From Caryophanales bacterium (GTDB lineage Bacteria; Bacillota; Bacilli; JARBTR01): a stretch of 64,000 nucleotides of DNA. The notes beneath the pieces were generated by a model that saw only the letters and a program-made list of their open reading frames with translations, did not search any database and was not told where the DNA came from. The stretch spans positions 1 through 64,000 of the forward strand of contig JARBTR010000002.1 of NCBI GenBank assembly GCA_029240105.1, given 5' to 3'. Of the stretch, positions 1 through 9,885 are shown piece by piece. A program made the position numbers and the translations under genes. How positions within the stretch are numbered: the first letter of the stretch is position 1; every line of letters begins with the position of its first letter.

Positions 1-69
1 GAGTTTTATGAAAAGCCAAGTGTGAGACGTAAGAAGAAGTCTGAAGCCGCTAGAAAGCGTAAGTTCTAA
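1..69 (+). CDS. rpsU: 30S ribosomal protein S21, C-terminal end (partial)
   Basis: The first 22 codons of the window read EFYEKPSVRRKKKS followed by a basic tail ending KRKF and a TAA stop. This is the Lys/Arg-rich C-terminus of small-subunit protein bS21. The 5' end lies outside the window. In Bacillales rpsU directly precedes yqeY, as here. A rho-independent terminator follows 18 bases after the stop. Confidence 0.9.
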   Translation, partial: EFYEKPSVRRKKKSEAARKRKF

Positions 70-86
70 TTAATAGAATCAACTAG

Positions 87-128
87 TCCCGTATTTATGT
101 ATTCATAGATACGGGATTTACATTTTTC
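87..128 (+). terminator. rho-independent terminator after rpsU
   Basis: An inverted repeat (TCCCGTAT...ATACGGGA, 87-116) with a short AT-rich stem extension and loop is followed by a broken T-rich run. It separates rpsU from yqeY. Confidence 0.7.
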
Positions 129-240
129 ATCTTGTTTTGGTTTAAAAATGTCATAGTATCCTTATTAATCTGAGCTTAACAAGCTTAGTACAAGAAGTGA
201 TATATAATGTAATATAATCATAAAGAAGGAGGAATTAAAT

Positions 241-687
241 ATGAGTTTGTTAGAAAGCCTCAATAAAGACATGGTTCAAGCTATGAAGAATAAAGATAAA
301 GAGCGATTAACTACCGTTCGTATGTTAAAAGCAGCTGTTCAAAATGAAGCCCTAAAGCTTCGAAAGCAGGATTTAACTCTAGAAGAGGAGATAACGGTAT
401 TGTCTCGAGAATTGAAGCAAAGAAAAGATTCTTATCATGAATTTTCGAAGGCTGGTAGAGAAGACTTGCTAGAGAAATTGAACATCGAAATTATGATTGT
501 TCAAGAATACATGCCCAAGCAAATGAGTGAGGAAGAAATAACAAAAGTTGTTCAAGAAACTATAGCTGAAACAGGTGCTGCTTCGAAAGCAGATTTCGGG
601 AAAGTTATGGGAGCATTAATGCCAAAAGTAAAAGGTAAGGCAGACGGTGCAATGGTAAACCAAATCGTTAAGAATCTTTTGCAGTAA
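241..687 (+). CDS. yqeY: GatB/YqeY domain protein
   Basis: 148-residue cytosolic protein of the YqeY family, which resembles the helical C-terminal domain of the GatB amidotransferase subunit and is thought to touch tRNA or help tRNA-dependent amidation. Family features are the N-terminal [11 protein letters not shown], the charged helix around [13 protein letters not shown] (26-38) and the C-terminal [17 protein letters not shown] segment (about 120-136). Full length. The start is set by a strong GGAGG ribosome site nine bases upstream. It sits after rpsU as in other Bacillales. Confidence 0.9.
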   Translation: MSLLESLNKDMVQAMKNKDKERLTTVRMLKAAVQNEALKLRKQDLTLEEEITVLSRELKQRKDSYHEFSKAGREDLLEKLNIEIMIVQEYMPKQMSEEEITKVVQETIAETGAASKADFGKVMGALMPKVKGKADGAMVNQIVKNLLQ

Positions 688-709
688 AAATACATATAGA
701 ATAACCCTA

Positions 710-884
710 GAGGCTGGGACAAGACCCAAAATTTTATCCGCTTTTCCAAAGACTTGTGTTTACGAGGTGATTCCACCAGAATTGCACACGATGTATGAGA
801 AAATAAATCTCAAACGTGTTCGCTCGAAAATCCATCTAGAAAATCATGTGGATGATTGTATTTTGAAATTTGTCCCAGCCCTTT
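710..884 (+). repeat. GGCTGGGACA inverted-repeat element (MITE-like)
   Basis: The 10-base sequence GGCTGGGACA at 712-721 is exactly complementary to TGTCCCAGCC at 871-880, giving an element of about 170 bp with no coding content. A T-run follows the right end. Short repeats bounded by this sequence are scattered through Firmicute genomes. It may also terminate yqeY transcription. It fills most of the 335-bp gap to nfeD; nothing else is visible there except a possible -10 hexamer TATAAT at 988-993. Confidence 0.65.
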
Positions 885-1022
885 TTCTAAAGTTTTTAAA
901 ATACTTATAATTTTTGTAACCTTCCTCTAAAATGAACCGTATTATTCCAATCGGGAGTGATTAATGAAAAAAATTTCATAATTACGGTATAATGAGAAAA
1001 ATTAAAATTAAAGAAAGGAGAG

Positions 1023-1745
1023 ATGATCTTGAAAAGAGGAATGAAACTTTTACCAATCCTATTTTTGTTTTTAACAAATCCTGTTTTTGCAGCAAGTAAA
1101 GAAGTTGTTCAATACGAATCAATGGGGCAAAAAATAATGGTCGTTGCTCTCATTACGATAACCTTTTTATCCGTTGTGTATGAATTATTCTCAAAAAGAA
1201 TAGGTTTTGTGGGAGTCATTGGGTTTATCTCGCTAGGATATTTCTTTTTTATGCAACTTACAACTGGGTTTGCATCACCTGGGTCCTTGTTTATTTTTGT
1301 AATAGGAATTCTGCTAATAGTTATTGAGTGCTTTATTCCAGGTGCTATTGCAGGAATAATTGGATTTATAGCTGTTGTCATTGGTTTTGTTATGGCAGTT
1401 GGACATTCAATGTTAGCATTTATCGCTCTATTAACTGCAATGGTTTTATCAAGTATTCTGTTCTACATCATGCGTAAGGTGTTAAAAAAGGAAATTATGT
1501 TTTACGATGCTTTTGTTTTAAAAAGTGCGGCTTCTTCAGAACAGGGGTATGTAACTCATGTTAACCGCACTGATTTAATTGGAGCAAAGGGAAAAAGCAT
1601 TACCACACTCAGACCTTCTGGAACTGCAATTATTAATGAAGAACGATTAGATGTAGTTACAGTTGGAGACTTTATTGAGCAAGGAAAAGAAATTGAAGTT
1701 GTTCATGTTGAAGGTGTTAGAATTGTTGTAAAAGAAATAGTTTAA
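1023..1745 (+). CDS. yqeZ: NfeD-family membrane protein, short form
   Basis: 240 residues. An N-terminal signal-like segment (MKLLPILFLFLTNPVFAA, after a short basic stretch) is followed by about four membrane helices (roughly 38-150) and a C-terminal OB-fold NfeD domain (about 165-240, ending VEGVRIVVKEIV). NfeD proteins pair with flotillins, and floA follows directly. The B. subtilis protein YqeZ is much longer because it carries a ClpP-like serine protease domain before the membrane region; that domain is absent here, so no proteolytic role can be inferred. The ribosome site is AAAGGAGAG. Confidence 0.85.
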   Translation: MILKRGMKLLPILFLFLTNPVFAASKEVVQYESMGQKIMVVALITITFLSVVYELFSKRIGFVGVIGFISLGYFFFMQLTTGFASPGSLFIFVIGILLIVIECFIPGAIAGIIGFIAVVIGFVMAVGHSMLAFIALLTAMVLSSILFYIMRKVLKKEIMFYDAFVLKSAASSEQGYVTHVNRTDLIGAKGKSITTLRPSGTAIINEERLDVVTVGDFIEQGKEIEVVHVEGVRIVVKEIV

Positions 1746-1787
1746 TGATTTTTTTAATTATAAATAAAAATAAGGTAGGTTAACTTA

Positions 1788-2789
1788 ATGGAAAATTCAC
1801 TATCACCAGAAGTTGTAGGAATCATTATTGTAGTTATTGCTGCGTTTGTATTTTTATCGGTTCTTTTGTCATTTGTACCAATAATGCTTTGGATATCTGC
1901 TATGGCATCAGGAGCGCATGTAAGTATCGGTACGTTAATTGGAATGAGATTAAGACGAGTAATACCTAGTAGAGTAGTAAACCCGTTAATTAAAGCTGTT
2001 AAAGCTGGTTTAAATGTTAATATAAATCAACTTGAAAGTCATTATCTAGCAGGTGGTAATGTTGACCGAGTTGTAAATGCTTTAGTTGCAGCACATCGAG
2101 CAAATATTGAATTGTCATTCGAACGCTGTGCAGCAATTGACTTGGCAGGACGAGATGTTTTACAAGCAGTACAAATGAGTGTTAACCCTAAAGTCATTGA
2201 AACACCATTTATTCCTGGAGTAGCGTTAAATGGTATTGAAGTTAGAGCAAAAGCCCGTATTACAGTGCGTGCCAATATTGATCGCTTAGTTGGTGGTGCA
2301 GGTGAAGAAACAGTTGTTGCTCGTGTTGGTGAAGGTGTAGTTGCAACAATTGGTTCTTCTGAAACGCATTTTAAGGTACTAGAAAATCCAGACATTATCT
2401 CTAAAACAGTTTTAGGAAAAGGGTTGGATTCTGGTACTGCTTTCGAAATTCTTTCAATTGATATTGCAGACGTAGAAGTAGGTAAAAACATCGGGGCACA
2501 TCTACAAACTGAACAAGCTGAAGCAGACAAAAAGATTGCACAAGCAAAAGCTGAAGAAAAACGTGCAATGGCAGTTGCCTTAGAACAAGAAAATAGAGCA
2601 AAGGTACAAGAAATGAGAGCTAAGGTTGTAGAAGCTGAAGCAGAAGTCCCTCTTGCAATGGCGATTGCATTGAAAAACGGTAATATCGGGGTATTGGACT
2701 ACATGAACATTCAAAATATTTCTGCGGATACAGAAATGAGAGGTTCTATTGGGAAAACATCTCCAAAAGATAAAAAAGAAGAAAAATAA
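1788..2789 (+). CDS. floA: flotillin-like protein FloA
   Basis: 333 residues. Residues 9-45 form a hydrophobic hairpin ([17 protein letters not shown]...) that inserts in the inner leaflet. The middle is an SPFH/PHB domain, and residues 235-300 are an Ala/Glu/Lys-rich coiled coil with repeated EAEAE and AKAEEKRA segments. FloA organises functional membrane microdomains and affects sporulation and cell-wall synthesis in B. subtilis. It is 42 bases downstream of nfeD, so the two are probably co-transcribed. Confidence 0.93.
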   Translation: MENSLSPEVVGIIIVVIAAFVFLSVLLSFVPIMLWISAMASGAHVSIGTLIGMRLRRVIPSRVVNPLIKAVKAGLNVNINQLESHYLAGGNVDRVVNALVAAHRANIELSFERCAAIDLAGRDVLQAVQMSVNPKVIETPFIPGVALNGIEVRAKARITVRANIDRLVGGAGEETVVARVGEGVVATIGSSETHFKVLENPDIISKTVLGKGLDSGTAFEILSIDIADVEVGKNIGAHLQTEQAEADKKIAQAKAEEKRAMAVALEQENRAKVQEMRAKVVEAEAEVPLAMAIALKNGNIGVLDYMNIQNISADTEMRGSIGKTSPKDKKEEK

Positions 2790-2820
2790 TTAGGGAAACC
2801 CTATATAAGAGAGGTTTTCT

Positions 2821-3318
2821 ATGGAAAAATTAATTGAGATAATTTTTAGTAATATTTTTATTGTTATTATTGTTATAACTGGGATTTCTAAGCTCTTTAA
2901 AAAAGTTAATGACAATGATAATACTCCTGATTCTGATGGAAAAACCAATAACCCAAGAAAAGAATCTGGTAAGAAATTTAATATTTTTGATTTTGATTTT
3001 GAAAAATGGATTGAAGAGCAAGCAGGACAACAAAAAAATAATCAAAAAGGTCTGTCAACTAAGCACCAACCATCAAGTCAAATAAAAGTAAAGCCAAACA
3101 ATTCTCCTGAATTGGGATCATTTAAGCTACAATCCTCCAACTCATATGAAGGAAGTCAATTTAATACTGCATCCCATTTCATAAATAACTCATCTGCTCC
3201 TATTGAAGATGAAACAAGGAGATCTTTTGATATTGATACGACGGATATGCAAAAAGCCATTGTAATGGCTGAAATTTTAGGTCCTCCTCGGGCAAAAAGA
3301 AAATCTATTCGATATTGA
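2821..3318 (+). CDS. hypothetical single-pass membrane protein downstream of floA
   Basis: 165 residues. One hydrophobic N-terminal segment (about 5-24, IIFSNIFIVIIVITGISKLF) is followed by a hydrophilic low-complexity linker rich in Asn, Ser, Lys and Gln, and a short C-terminal motif DMQKAIVMAEILGPPRAKR near 140-160. The short EILGPP motif in a variable background suggests a membrane-tethered protein with a small docking peptide. GAGAGG lies upstream of the ATG and the gene is 31 bases from floA, so it may belong to the nfeD-floA operon. No function assigned. Confidence 0.7.
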   Translation: MEKLIEIIFSNIFIVIIVITGISKLFKKVNDNDNTPDSDGKTNNPRKESGKKFNIFDFDFEKWIEEQAGQQKNNQKGLSTKHQPSSQIKVKPNNSPELGSFKLQSSNSYEGSQFNTASHFINNSSAPIEDETRRSFDIDTTDMQKAIVMAEILGPPRAKRKSIRY

Positions 3319-3407
3319 GTTTAAAGGCTTAATAACGTATTGAAAAAGACAACTAGTCAATAAAATAAAAGTCTTAAACGGAATTGAACAAGTCATAAGT
3401 TATGAAA

Positions 3408-3446
3408 CCCCCTTTTCACACATAAATTGTGTGAGAGGGGGTTTTT
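3408..3446 (+). terminator. terminator-like hairpin overlapping the yqfC ribosome site
   Basis: CCCCCTTTTCACACA (3408-3422) pairs with TGTGTGAGAGGGGG (3428-3441) with one bulge, followed directly by TTTTT and the yqfC ATG at 3448. It has the form of an intrinsic terminator for the floA transcript. Its 3' arm contains the purine-rich GAGAGGGGG that is the only ribosome site for yqfC, so it can also hide that site. Confidence 0.7.
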
Positions 3447-3447
3447 C

Positions 3448-3747
3448 ATGTCAAAGAAAAATAATTGGTTAAAAAGAGCAAAACAGGTATTTGCATCAAG
3501 CTTTGATTTGCCACAAGATGTTGTGTTGGACTTGCCTCGAATAACGATGATTGGCCAAATACATATTTATATCGAAAATCATAAAGGGATTCTTACCTTT
3601 TCAAACGAAGAATTGAGATTGGCATTAAAACAAGGTTATTTACTAATTAAAGGAGTTAACTTTGTTCTTAAAACAATTCTTCCTGAGGAAATTTTATTAG
3701 AAGGAACTATTCATCAAGTTACATTTGTAGAGGAAGACAAGAACTAG
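3448..3747 (+). CDS. yqfC: sporulation protein YqfC
   Basis: 99 residues starting MSKKNNWLKRAKQVFAS. It has the YabP/YqfC fold with LPRITMIGQIHIYIENHKGILTFS near 30-55. In B. subtilis yqfC is mother-cell (sigma-E) expressed and precedes yqfD, as here. The longer reading frame opens at a UUG at 3427 inside a hairpin loop; the ATG at 3448 is chosen because GAGAGGGGG lies seven bases upstream. Confidence 0.85.
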   Translation: MSKKNNWLKRAKQVFASSFDLPQDVVLDLPRITMIGQIHIYIENHKGILTFSNEELRLALKQGYLLIKGVNFVLKTILPEEILLEGTIHQVTFVEEDKN

Positions 3748-3782
3748 CACAAATTTTTATTCTTTAAGGGGAAAATAACGGA

Positions 3783-4997
3783 ATGAAAAACTTTTGGCTC
3801 ACCTTTTTTGAAGGATTAGTAGAAGTTAAAATGAAAGGAATTGGTGCAGAACGATTTATAAATCGTCTATGCAAAGAAGGTGTTGCCGTTTTCCAATTCA
3901 AGAAATTGGATAAAGAAATAAGCACCTATCAAATAAGACTAAGCAATATACGAAGTTTAAGAAAAATCGCAAGGGGACAAGCATTTAAATTTTCATTTAC
4001 ACGAAGAAAAGGAATGCCGTTTTTTTTAAACAAACTAATGAAAAACAAAGGACTTGTGATCGGTATCCCTTTTTTTATCGCCATTGTTTTTGTGCTTTCT
4101 AATATTGTCTGGAGCATAAAAATTGATGGCGCTAGTATTGAGACTGAGCAAAAAATTCGTAAACAATTAAAACTAATGGATGTGAGAATCGGGAAATTTT
4201 CGTTTAATGAAGGTGATCCGAAGGCAATACAAAAAAGGTTAACAGATGAAATTCCAAATATTACTTGGATTGGCGTACAATCTCGTGGTGCAGTTTATCA
4301 TTTGAGAGTCGTTGAAAAACTTATTCCTAAGAAAGAAATTGACAAATCGTACCCCATGCTAGTTTCTACAAAGAAAGCTTATATTGTCCAAACTATGATT
4401 GAAACGGGACAAATTCTAGTGGTAAAAAAACAACTTGTGGAGAAAGGACAACCGCTGGTTGATGGGTATATTGGTTCTGGGGAAAATCCAAAGTATGTAG
4501 GAGCAAAGGGAATCGTGTTAGGAGAGACATGGTATCAAACGACTAGTGAAGTGCCTTTAAAAACCACTTTTCAGAAATTAACAGGAAATACTAAAACAAA
4601 ACATCAACTCAAGTTATTTAACATTACAATTCCAATTTGGGGATTTGGACATTCTAAATTTAAAGAGAAAACCATTGAAAGAGTACAAACAGATTTTCAT
4701 TTTTGGAAGTGGAAAATTCCTCTTTCAATTGTGAAAGTACAGTATAATGAAGCTGTAACTACTATAAGAATTTTAACTCAAGAAGAGGGAATGGAATTAG
4801 CTAAAGAAAATGCGTACAAAGATCTACTATTGTCCATTCCACCAGACGCAAAGGTATTAAAAAGAAATCTTTTGCAGAAAAAAATCAGCAGTGATAAAGT
4901 AATGGTTATGATGCATTATGAAGTTATTGAAGACATTGCAGCGGGATCAGGAGATGAAGATGAGTATCCAATTTCTGATTCAGATGAAATAGAGTAA
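3783..4997 (+). CDS. yqfD: sporulation membrane protein YqfD
   Basis: 404 residues. A cytosolic N-terminal part (1-88) and one clear membrane helix (about 90-110, LVIGIPFFIAIVFVLSNIVW) are followed by a large extracytoplasmic domain with the FtsQ-like start WSIKIDGASIETEQKIRKQL. The acidic tail ends GDEDEYPISDSDEIE. YqfD is a sigma-E dependent spore-stage protein encoded next to yqfC. The length is normal for the family. It is spaced to be read together with yqfC and with phoH, which starts 15 bases after its stop. Confidence 0.88.
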   Translation: MKNFWLTFFEGLVEVKMKGIGAERFINRLCKEGVAVFQFKKLDKEISTYQIRLSNIRSLRKIARGQAFKFSFTRRKGMPFFLNKLMKNKGLVIGIPFFIAIVFVLSNIVWSIKIDGASIETEQKIRKQLKLMDVRIGKFSFNEGDPKAIQKRLTDEIPNITWIGVQSRGAVYHLRVVEKLIPKKEIDKSYPMLVSTKKAYIVQTMIETGQILVVKKQLVEKGQPLVDGYIGSGENPKYVGAKGIVLGETWYQTTSEVPLKTTFQKLTGNTKTKHQLKLFNITIPIWGFGHSKFKEKTIERVQTDFHFWKWKIPLSIVKVQYNEAVTTIRILTQEEGMELAKENAYKDLLLSIPPDAKVLKRNLLQKKISSDKVMVMMHYEVIEDIAAGSGDEDEYPISDSDEIE

Positions 4998-5011
4998 CCG
5001 GAGGAACAAAA

Positions 5012-5980
5012 TTGACAAATTCTAAAATGCTGGACATCAAATTGCAAAATGCTGAGGAAGCTATTGAACTTTTTGGAATCCAAGATGTGAACCTAAAAAC
5101 TTTGGAAGACGAGTTAAATGTAAATGTTATTTCCAGAGGTGAAATTATTCATGTTTCTGGATCAATTGAAGATTTGCAAAAAGCAGAAGAAGTTTTACAA
5201 TCGTTACTAAACTTAATTCGAAAAGGAATTAAGATTGGTTCTCGAGAGATTATCTATTGCTTAAACTTACAAGAAAAAGGGACACTTCAACATTTTTCAG
5301 ATATGTACGAAGAGGAATTATATAAAAATGCTAAAGGAAAATCTATTCGACTAAAAACTTTGGGTCAGCAACAATATGTCCATGCCATACGTCAATCCGA
5401 TTTAGTTTTCGGTATTGGACCTGCTGGAACAGGAAAAACATATTTGGCTGTTCTTCTAGCAGTAATTGCGTTAAAAGCGAATTTGGTTAAACGGATTATT
5501 TTAACGCGCCCTGCAGTTGAAGCCGGTGAAAGTCTTGGTTTTTTACCAGGTGACCTTAAAGAGAAAGTAGATCCTTATTTACGTCCTCTTTATGATGCAC
5601 TTCATGATCTTCTTGGACTTGAATATACAGAGAAATTAATGGAGCGCGGAATCATTGAAATAGCACCATTAGCTTATATGCGAGGGCGCACACTTGAAGA
5701 TGCTTTTGTTATTTTAGATGAAGCTCAAAATACAACTCCTGCCCAGATGAAAATGTTTGTTACACGACTTGGGTTTGGATCAAAAATGGTAATTACAGGA
5801 GATAAAACACAAATTGACTTACCTAGAGGTGCTGAGTCAGGATTAAATGTTGTTGAGAAGATACTACAAGGTGTTCGTGGTGTTTCTTTTGTCTTCTTAG
5901 ATGAAACTGACGTTGTCCGTCATCCTCTAGTTTCCCGTATCATTCATGCTTATGACCAATATAATAAAAAAACAGAATAA
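5012..5980 (+). CDS. phoH: PhoH-like ATPase
   Basis: 322 residues. A KH-like N-terminal region precedes the P-loop GIGPAGTGKT (134-143) and the Walker B segment AFVILDEAQN (about 230-240), then TGDKTQIDLPRG. This is the PhoH/PhoL ATPase family, linked to ribosome and RNA quality control through its neighbour ybeY. The start is UUG at 5012 with GGAGG nine bases upstream. In B. subtilis a c-di-AMP phosphodiesterase gene (yqfF/pgpH) lies between phoH and ybeY. It is absent here, leaving only 140 bases. Confidence 0.93.
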   Translation: MTNSKMLDIKLQNAEEAIELFGIQDVNLKTLEDELNVNVISRGEIIHVSGSIEDLQKAEEVLQSLLNLIRKGIKIGSREIIYCLNLQEKGTLQHFSDMYEEELYKNAKGKSIRLKTLGQQQYVHAIRQSDLVFGIGPAGTGKTYLAVLLAVIALKANLVKRIILTRPAVEAGESLGFLPGDLKEKVDPYLRPLYDALHDLLGLEYTEKLMERGIIEIAPLAYMRGRTLEDAFVILDEAQNTTPAQMKMFVTRLGFGSKMVITGDKTQIDLPRGAESGLNVVEKILQGVRGVSFVFLDETDVVRHPLVSRIIHAYDQYNKKTE

Positions 5981-6013
5981 ACATACAAATAATTCCTTAA
6001 TTTTACATTTATG

Positions 6014-6042
6014 AAGCCAAGACATTTGTTTTGGCTTTTTTT
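6014..6042 (+). terminator. rho-independent terminator after phoH
   Basis: AAGCCAA (6014-6020) pairs with TTGGCTT (6031-6037), followed by TTTTT. It implies that ybeY has its own promoter. A TTGACG hexamer at 6041-6046 overlaps the T-run and is a possible -35. Confidence 0.75.
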
Positions 6043-6120
6043 GACGATTAAAAACTGTTATGATAGAAAACACAATTAAAAAGATTGTGTTACTTGGTTT
6101 AAAAGTATTAGAGGTGAATC

Positions 6121-7935
<1,815 letters not shown>

Positions 7936-8088
7936 TTTTTTTAAAATAAGAATGAGTATAGAAAGATAGTTATGAAATTTGATTTAGATGCTTTTCAATT
8001 CACTAAAAAAATCAAAAATCGTACCAATGAATTTTAAAAAGGGATTGGAGTTTCATAGGGGAAATGCATTTCAAAGGAAGGTTTTTTT

Positions 8089-8181
8089 ATGAAAGACATT
8101 ACTTGGAAATTATTTTGTGAAACTGGGAACATTGAGAGTTATTTACTATATAGAGAAATTTTAGAATCAGAAAAAGAATAA
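8089..8181 (+). CDS. yqzL: YqzL family small protein
   Basis: 30 residues beginning MKDITWKLFCETGNIESYLLYREI. The W-K-x-F-x-x-T-G-x-I-x-x-Y-L-L pattern matches the YqzL family, a conserved small protein encoded between era and recO in Bacillales. AAAGGAAGG lies upstream of the ATG. A terminator follows immediately. Function unknown. Confidence 0.8.
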   Translation: MKDITWKLFCETGNIESYLLYREILESEKE

Positions 8182-8187
8182 AATTTA

Positions 8188-8221
8188 AAAGCCAGTTTCA
8201 TTTATAAATGGACTGGCTTTT
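8188..8221 (+). terminator. rho-independent terminator after yqzL
   Basis: AAAGCCAGT pairs with ACTGGCTTT around a second stem (TTCATT/AATGGA, with one mismatch) and a TATA loop, ending in TTTT. It sits just ahead of recO. Confidence 0.75.
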
Positions 8222-8229
8222 ATTAAAAT

Positions 8230-9009
8230 GTGGTGTATGTTTTGATTGGTAAATGCGAAGGAATTGTTATAAGAAATGTTGATTATGGTGAGACATCAAA
8301 AATAGTGACTATTTATACGAAAGAATTAGGTAAAATTTCATTAATGGCTAGAGGTGCAAAGAAACCTGTCAGTAAATTATCTGGAATTACTCAGTTATTA
8401 CAACAAGGCTATTTTTTGTTTCATGCCGGAAATGGAATGGGTACTCTTCAACAAGGAGAATCAATTCGTGGTTTCCGTAATATTCTAGAGGATATCTACT
8501 TAACTTCCTATGCAACGTTTATGTCTGAACTTTTAGATCGAACAACAGAAGAGAAACAAAAAAATACTTTTTTGTTTGAACTATTTGAAAGGTTACTTGA
8601 ATATTTAAACGATGGCTATGATCCAGAAATCATTTTAAATATTTTTGAATTAAAAATTTTATCCCTTTTAGGAATTGCACCGGAGTTGAGTCGATGTGTT
8701 AATTGTGGACACATCGATGGAAACTTTATGTTTTCTACAAAAGAAGGGGGAATCATTTGCCACCGCTGTATTGATCAGGATCGCTATGCACTCCCTATTT
8801 CAGTAGGTGCTGCTAAAATAATGAGGATGTTGTATCTCATCGATGTCAACCGCTTGGGTAACATTTCTATCTCAGAACAAACGAAACATGAAATACGTGA
8901 ATTAATCGACCAATATTATGAAAAAAATTCAGGTTTATATTTAAAATCAAAGAAATTTCTAAAACAAATGGAAAGTATGAAATTAGTACTCCCAATGAAA
9001 AAGGATTAA
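8230..9009 (+). CDS. recO: DNA repair protein RecO
   Basis: 259 residues from the GUG at 8230. The N-terminal OB fold begins GKCEGIVIRNVDYGETSKIVT. A zinc-finger-like segment (CVNCGHIDGNF, then CHRC) lies near 155-185. RecO helps load RecA on SSB-coated single-stranded DNA in the RecFOR pathway. The start is uncertain: UUG at 8242 would give the usual family N-terminus and no strong ribosome site favours either. Confidence 0.92.
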   Translation: MVYVLIGKCEGIVIRNVDYGETSKIVTIYTKELGKISLMARGAKKPVSKLSGITQLLQQGYFLFHAGNGMGTLQQGESIRGFRNILEDIYLTSYATFMSELLDRTTEEKQKNTFLFELFERLLEYLNDGYDPEIILNIFELKILSLLGIAPELSRCVNCGHIDGNFMFSTKEGGIICHRCIDQDRYALPISVGAAKIMRMLYLIDVNRLGNISISEQTKHEIRELIDQYYEKNSGLYLKSKKFLKQMESMKLVLPMKKD

Positions 9010-9036
9010 AGTGAAAAATAATCACTTAATCCTTTT
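9001..9036 (+). terminator. terminator at the recO stop
   Basis: AAGGATTAA (9001-9009, overlapping the stop codon) pairs with TTAATCCTT, with GTG/CAC extending the stem. The following T-run is interrupted. It is probably used from both sides, since the DJ-1 gene ends nearby on the minus strand. Confidence 0.55.
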
Positions 9037-9040
9037 ATTT

Positions 9041-9580
9041 TTATTTGATTAGCATGACTTCTTTTAAATTCTTATATTCAAATCCTAAGAGTTCTAATAG
9101 CATAAATGTAAATTGGAAGGCCGTCCCGACTGCCCGACTTGTTATTACATTACCATCAACAACCACATCTTTTTCTTCGTAAACATATAAATCAGAGGGC
9201 TTTACACTTCCTGGGAAAGAAGTGATGTGTTTTCCGTTTACGACTCCAGCTGCCACAAGAACGATAGGGGCTGCACAAATTGCACCAATTATCTTTCCAT
9301 CTGCCATAGCAGTTTGAATACTTTCAATAACAGTGGAGCAGTCCTTTAAATTTGTAGAACCAGGCATTCCACCAGGTAAAACAAAGCAACTATACTCATC
9401 ATAGTTGTATTCATCAATCGTTTTATCAGCAAGTATCGTTATTGCATGAGTACTTACAACTTCTTTCGTATTTGTAATTGAAACTGTCTCAATATCAGCC
9501 CCGGCTCTTCGGAAGAAATCAACTACCGTAAGTGCCTCAATTTCCTCAAAACCTTCAGCTAAAAATACACATGTTTTCAT
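9041..9580 (-). CDS. DJ-1/PfpI family protein
   Basis: 179 residues with a flavodoxin-like fold. Conserved features are FEEIEALTVVDFFRRAG (11-27) with Glu15, LPGGMPG (68-74) and the nucleophile-elbow cysteine Cys102 in GAICAAPIVLVAAG. Relatives are annotated as ThiJ, YajL or protein deglycase and act on glyoxal adducts or as stress chaperones; the exact substrate is not visible. AAAGGAGAT precedes the ATG. It is the only minus-strand gene in the era-sigA stretch and is absent from this slot in B. subtilis, so it is probably an insertion. Confidence 0.85.
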   Translation of the reverse strand: MKTCVFLAEGFEEIEALTVVDFFRRAGADIETVSITNTKEVVSTHAITILADKTIDEYNYDEYSCFVLPGGMPGSTNLKDCSTVIESIQTAMADGKIIGAICAAPIVLVAAGVVNGKHITSFPGSVKPSDLYVYEEKDVVVDGNVITSRAVGTAFQFTFMLLELLGFEYKNLKEVMLIK

Positions 9581-9663
9581 CGATAATCTCCTTTAATATC
9601 TAAACAACACAACTTTAAATAAAATGTAACTGATTTGTTTATAAATTTCAAACCTGCCATCCC

Positions 9664-9692
9664 TTGACATTCATCTTCATTTTGCATATATT
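9664..9692 (+). promoter_or_regulatory. sigma-A promoter for the glyS T-box leader
   Basis: TTGACA (9664-9669), a 17-base spacer and TATATT (9687-9692). A consensus -35 and near-consensus -10 place the transcript start near 9699, just upstream of T-box stem I. Confidence 0.75.
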
Positions 9693-9711
9693 CTTTTTAA
9701 TTAGATATTTA

Positions 9712-9885
9712 CGATGATTGGAAAGAGTAATTGTTCTCAATGAAATAAGCGAATCTGGGATAGTGCAAGCCAGAGTTTCTAGAAACAATGAAGGAGTCCA
9801 TGAGTAAAACTTACAAAGTGGTTATGTGATGGTTTGTCATATAACAATTAGGGTGGAACCGCGGGTAAACTTAACACTCGTCCCT
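9712..9885 (+). promoter_or_regulatory. glycine T-box riboswitch (truncated at the terminator)
   Basis: Stem I is closed by ATTGGA/TCCAT. Its lower internal loop has AAGAGTAA on the 5' side and TGAAGGAG on the 3' side; the latter gives a GGA glycine codon at 9793-9795 as specifier. Stem III is TTATGTGA/TCATATAA (9822-9843, one mismatch). The T-box core AGGGTGGAACCGCGG is at 9850-9864, and the base after TGG is A, which pairs with the U discriminator of tRNA-Gly. ACTCGTCCCT (9876-9885) is the 5' arm of the usual terminator. Its 3' arm and T-run are missing, and coding sequence begins at once. Confidence 0.9.
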
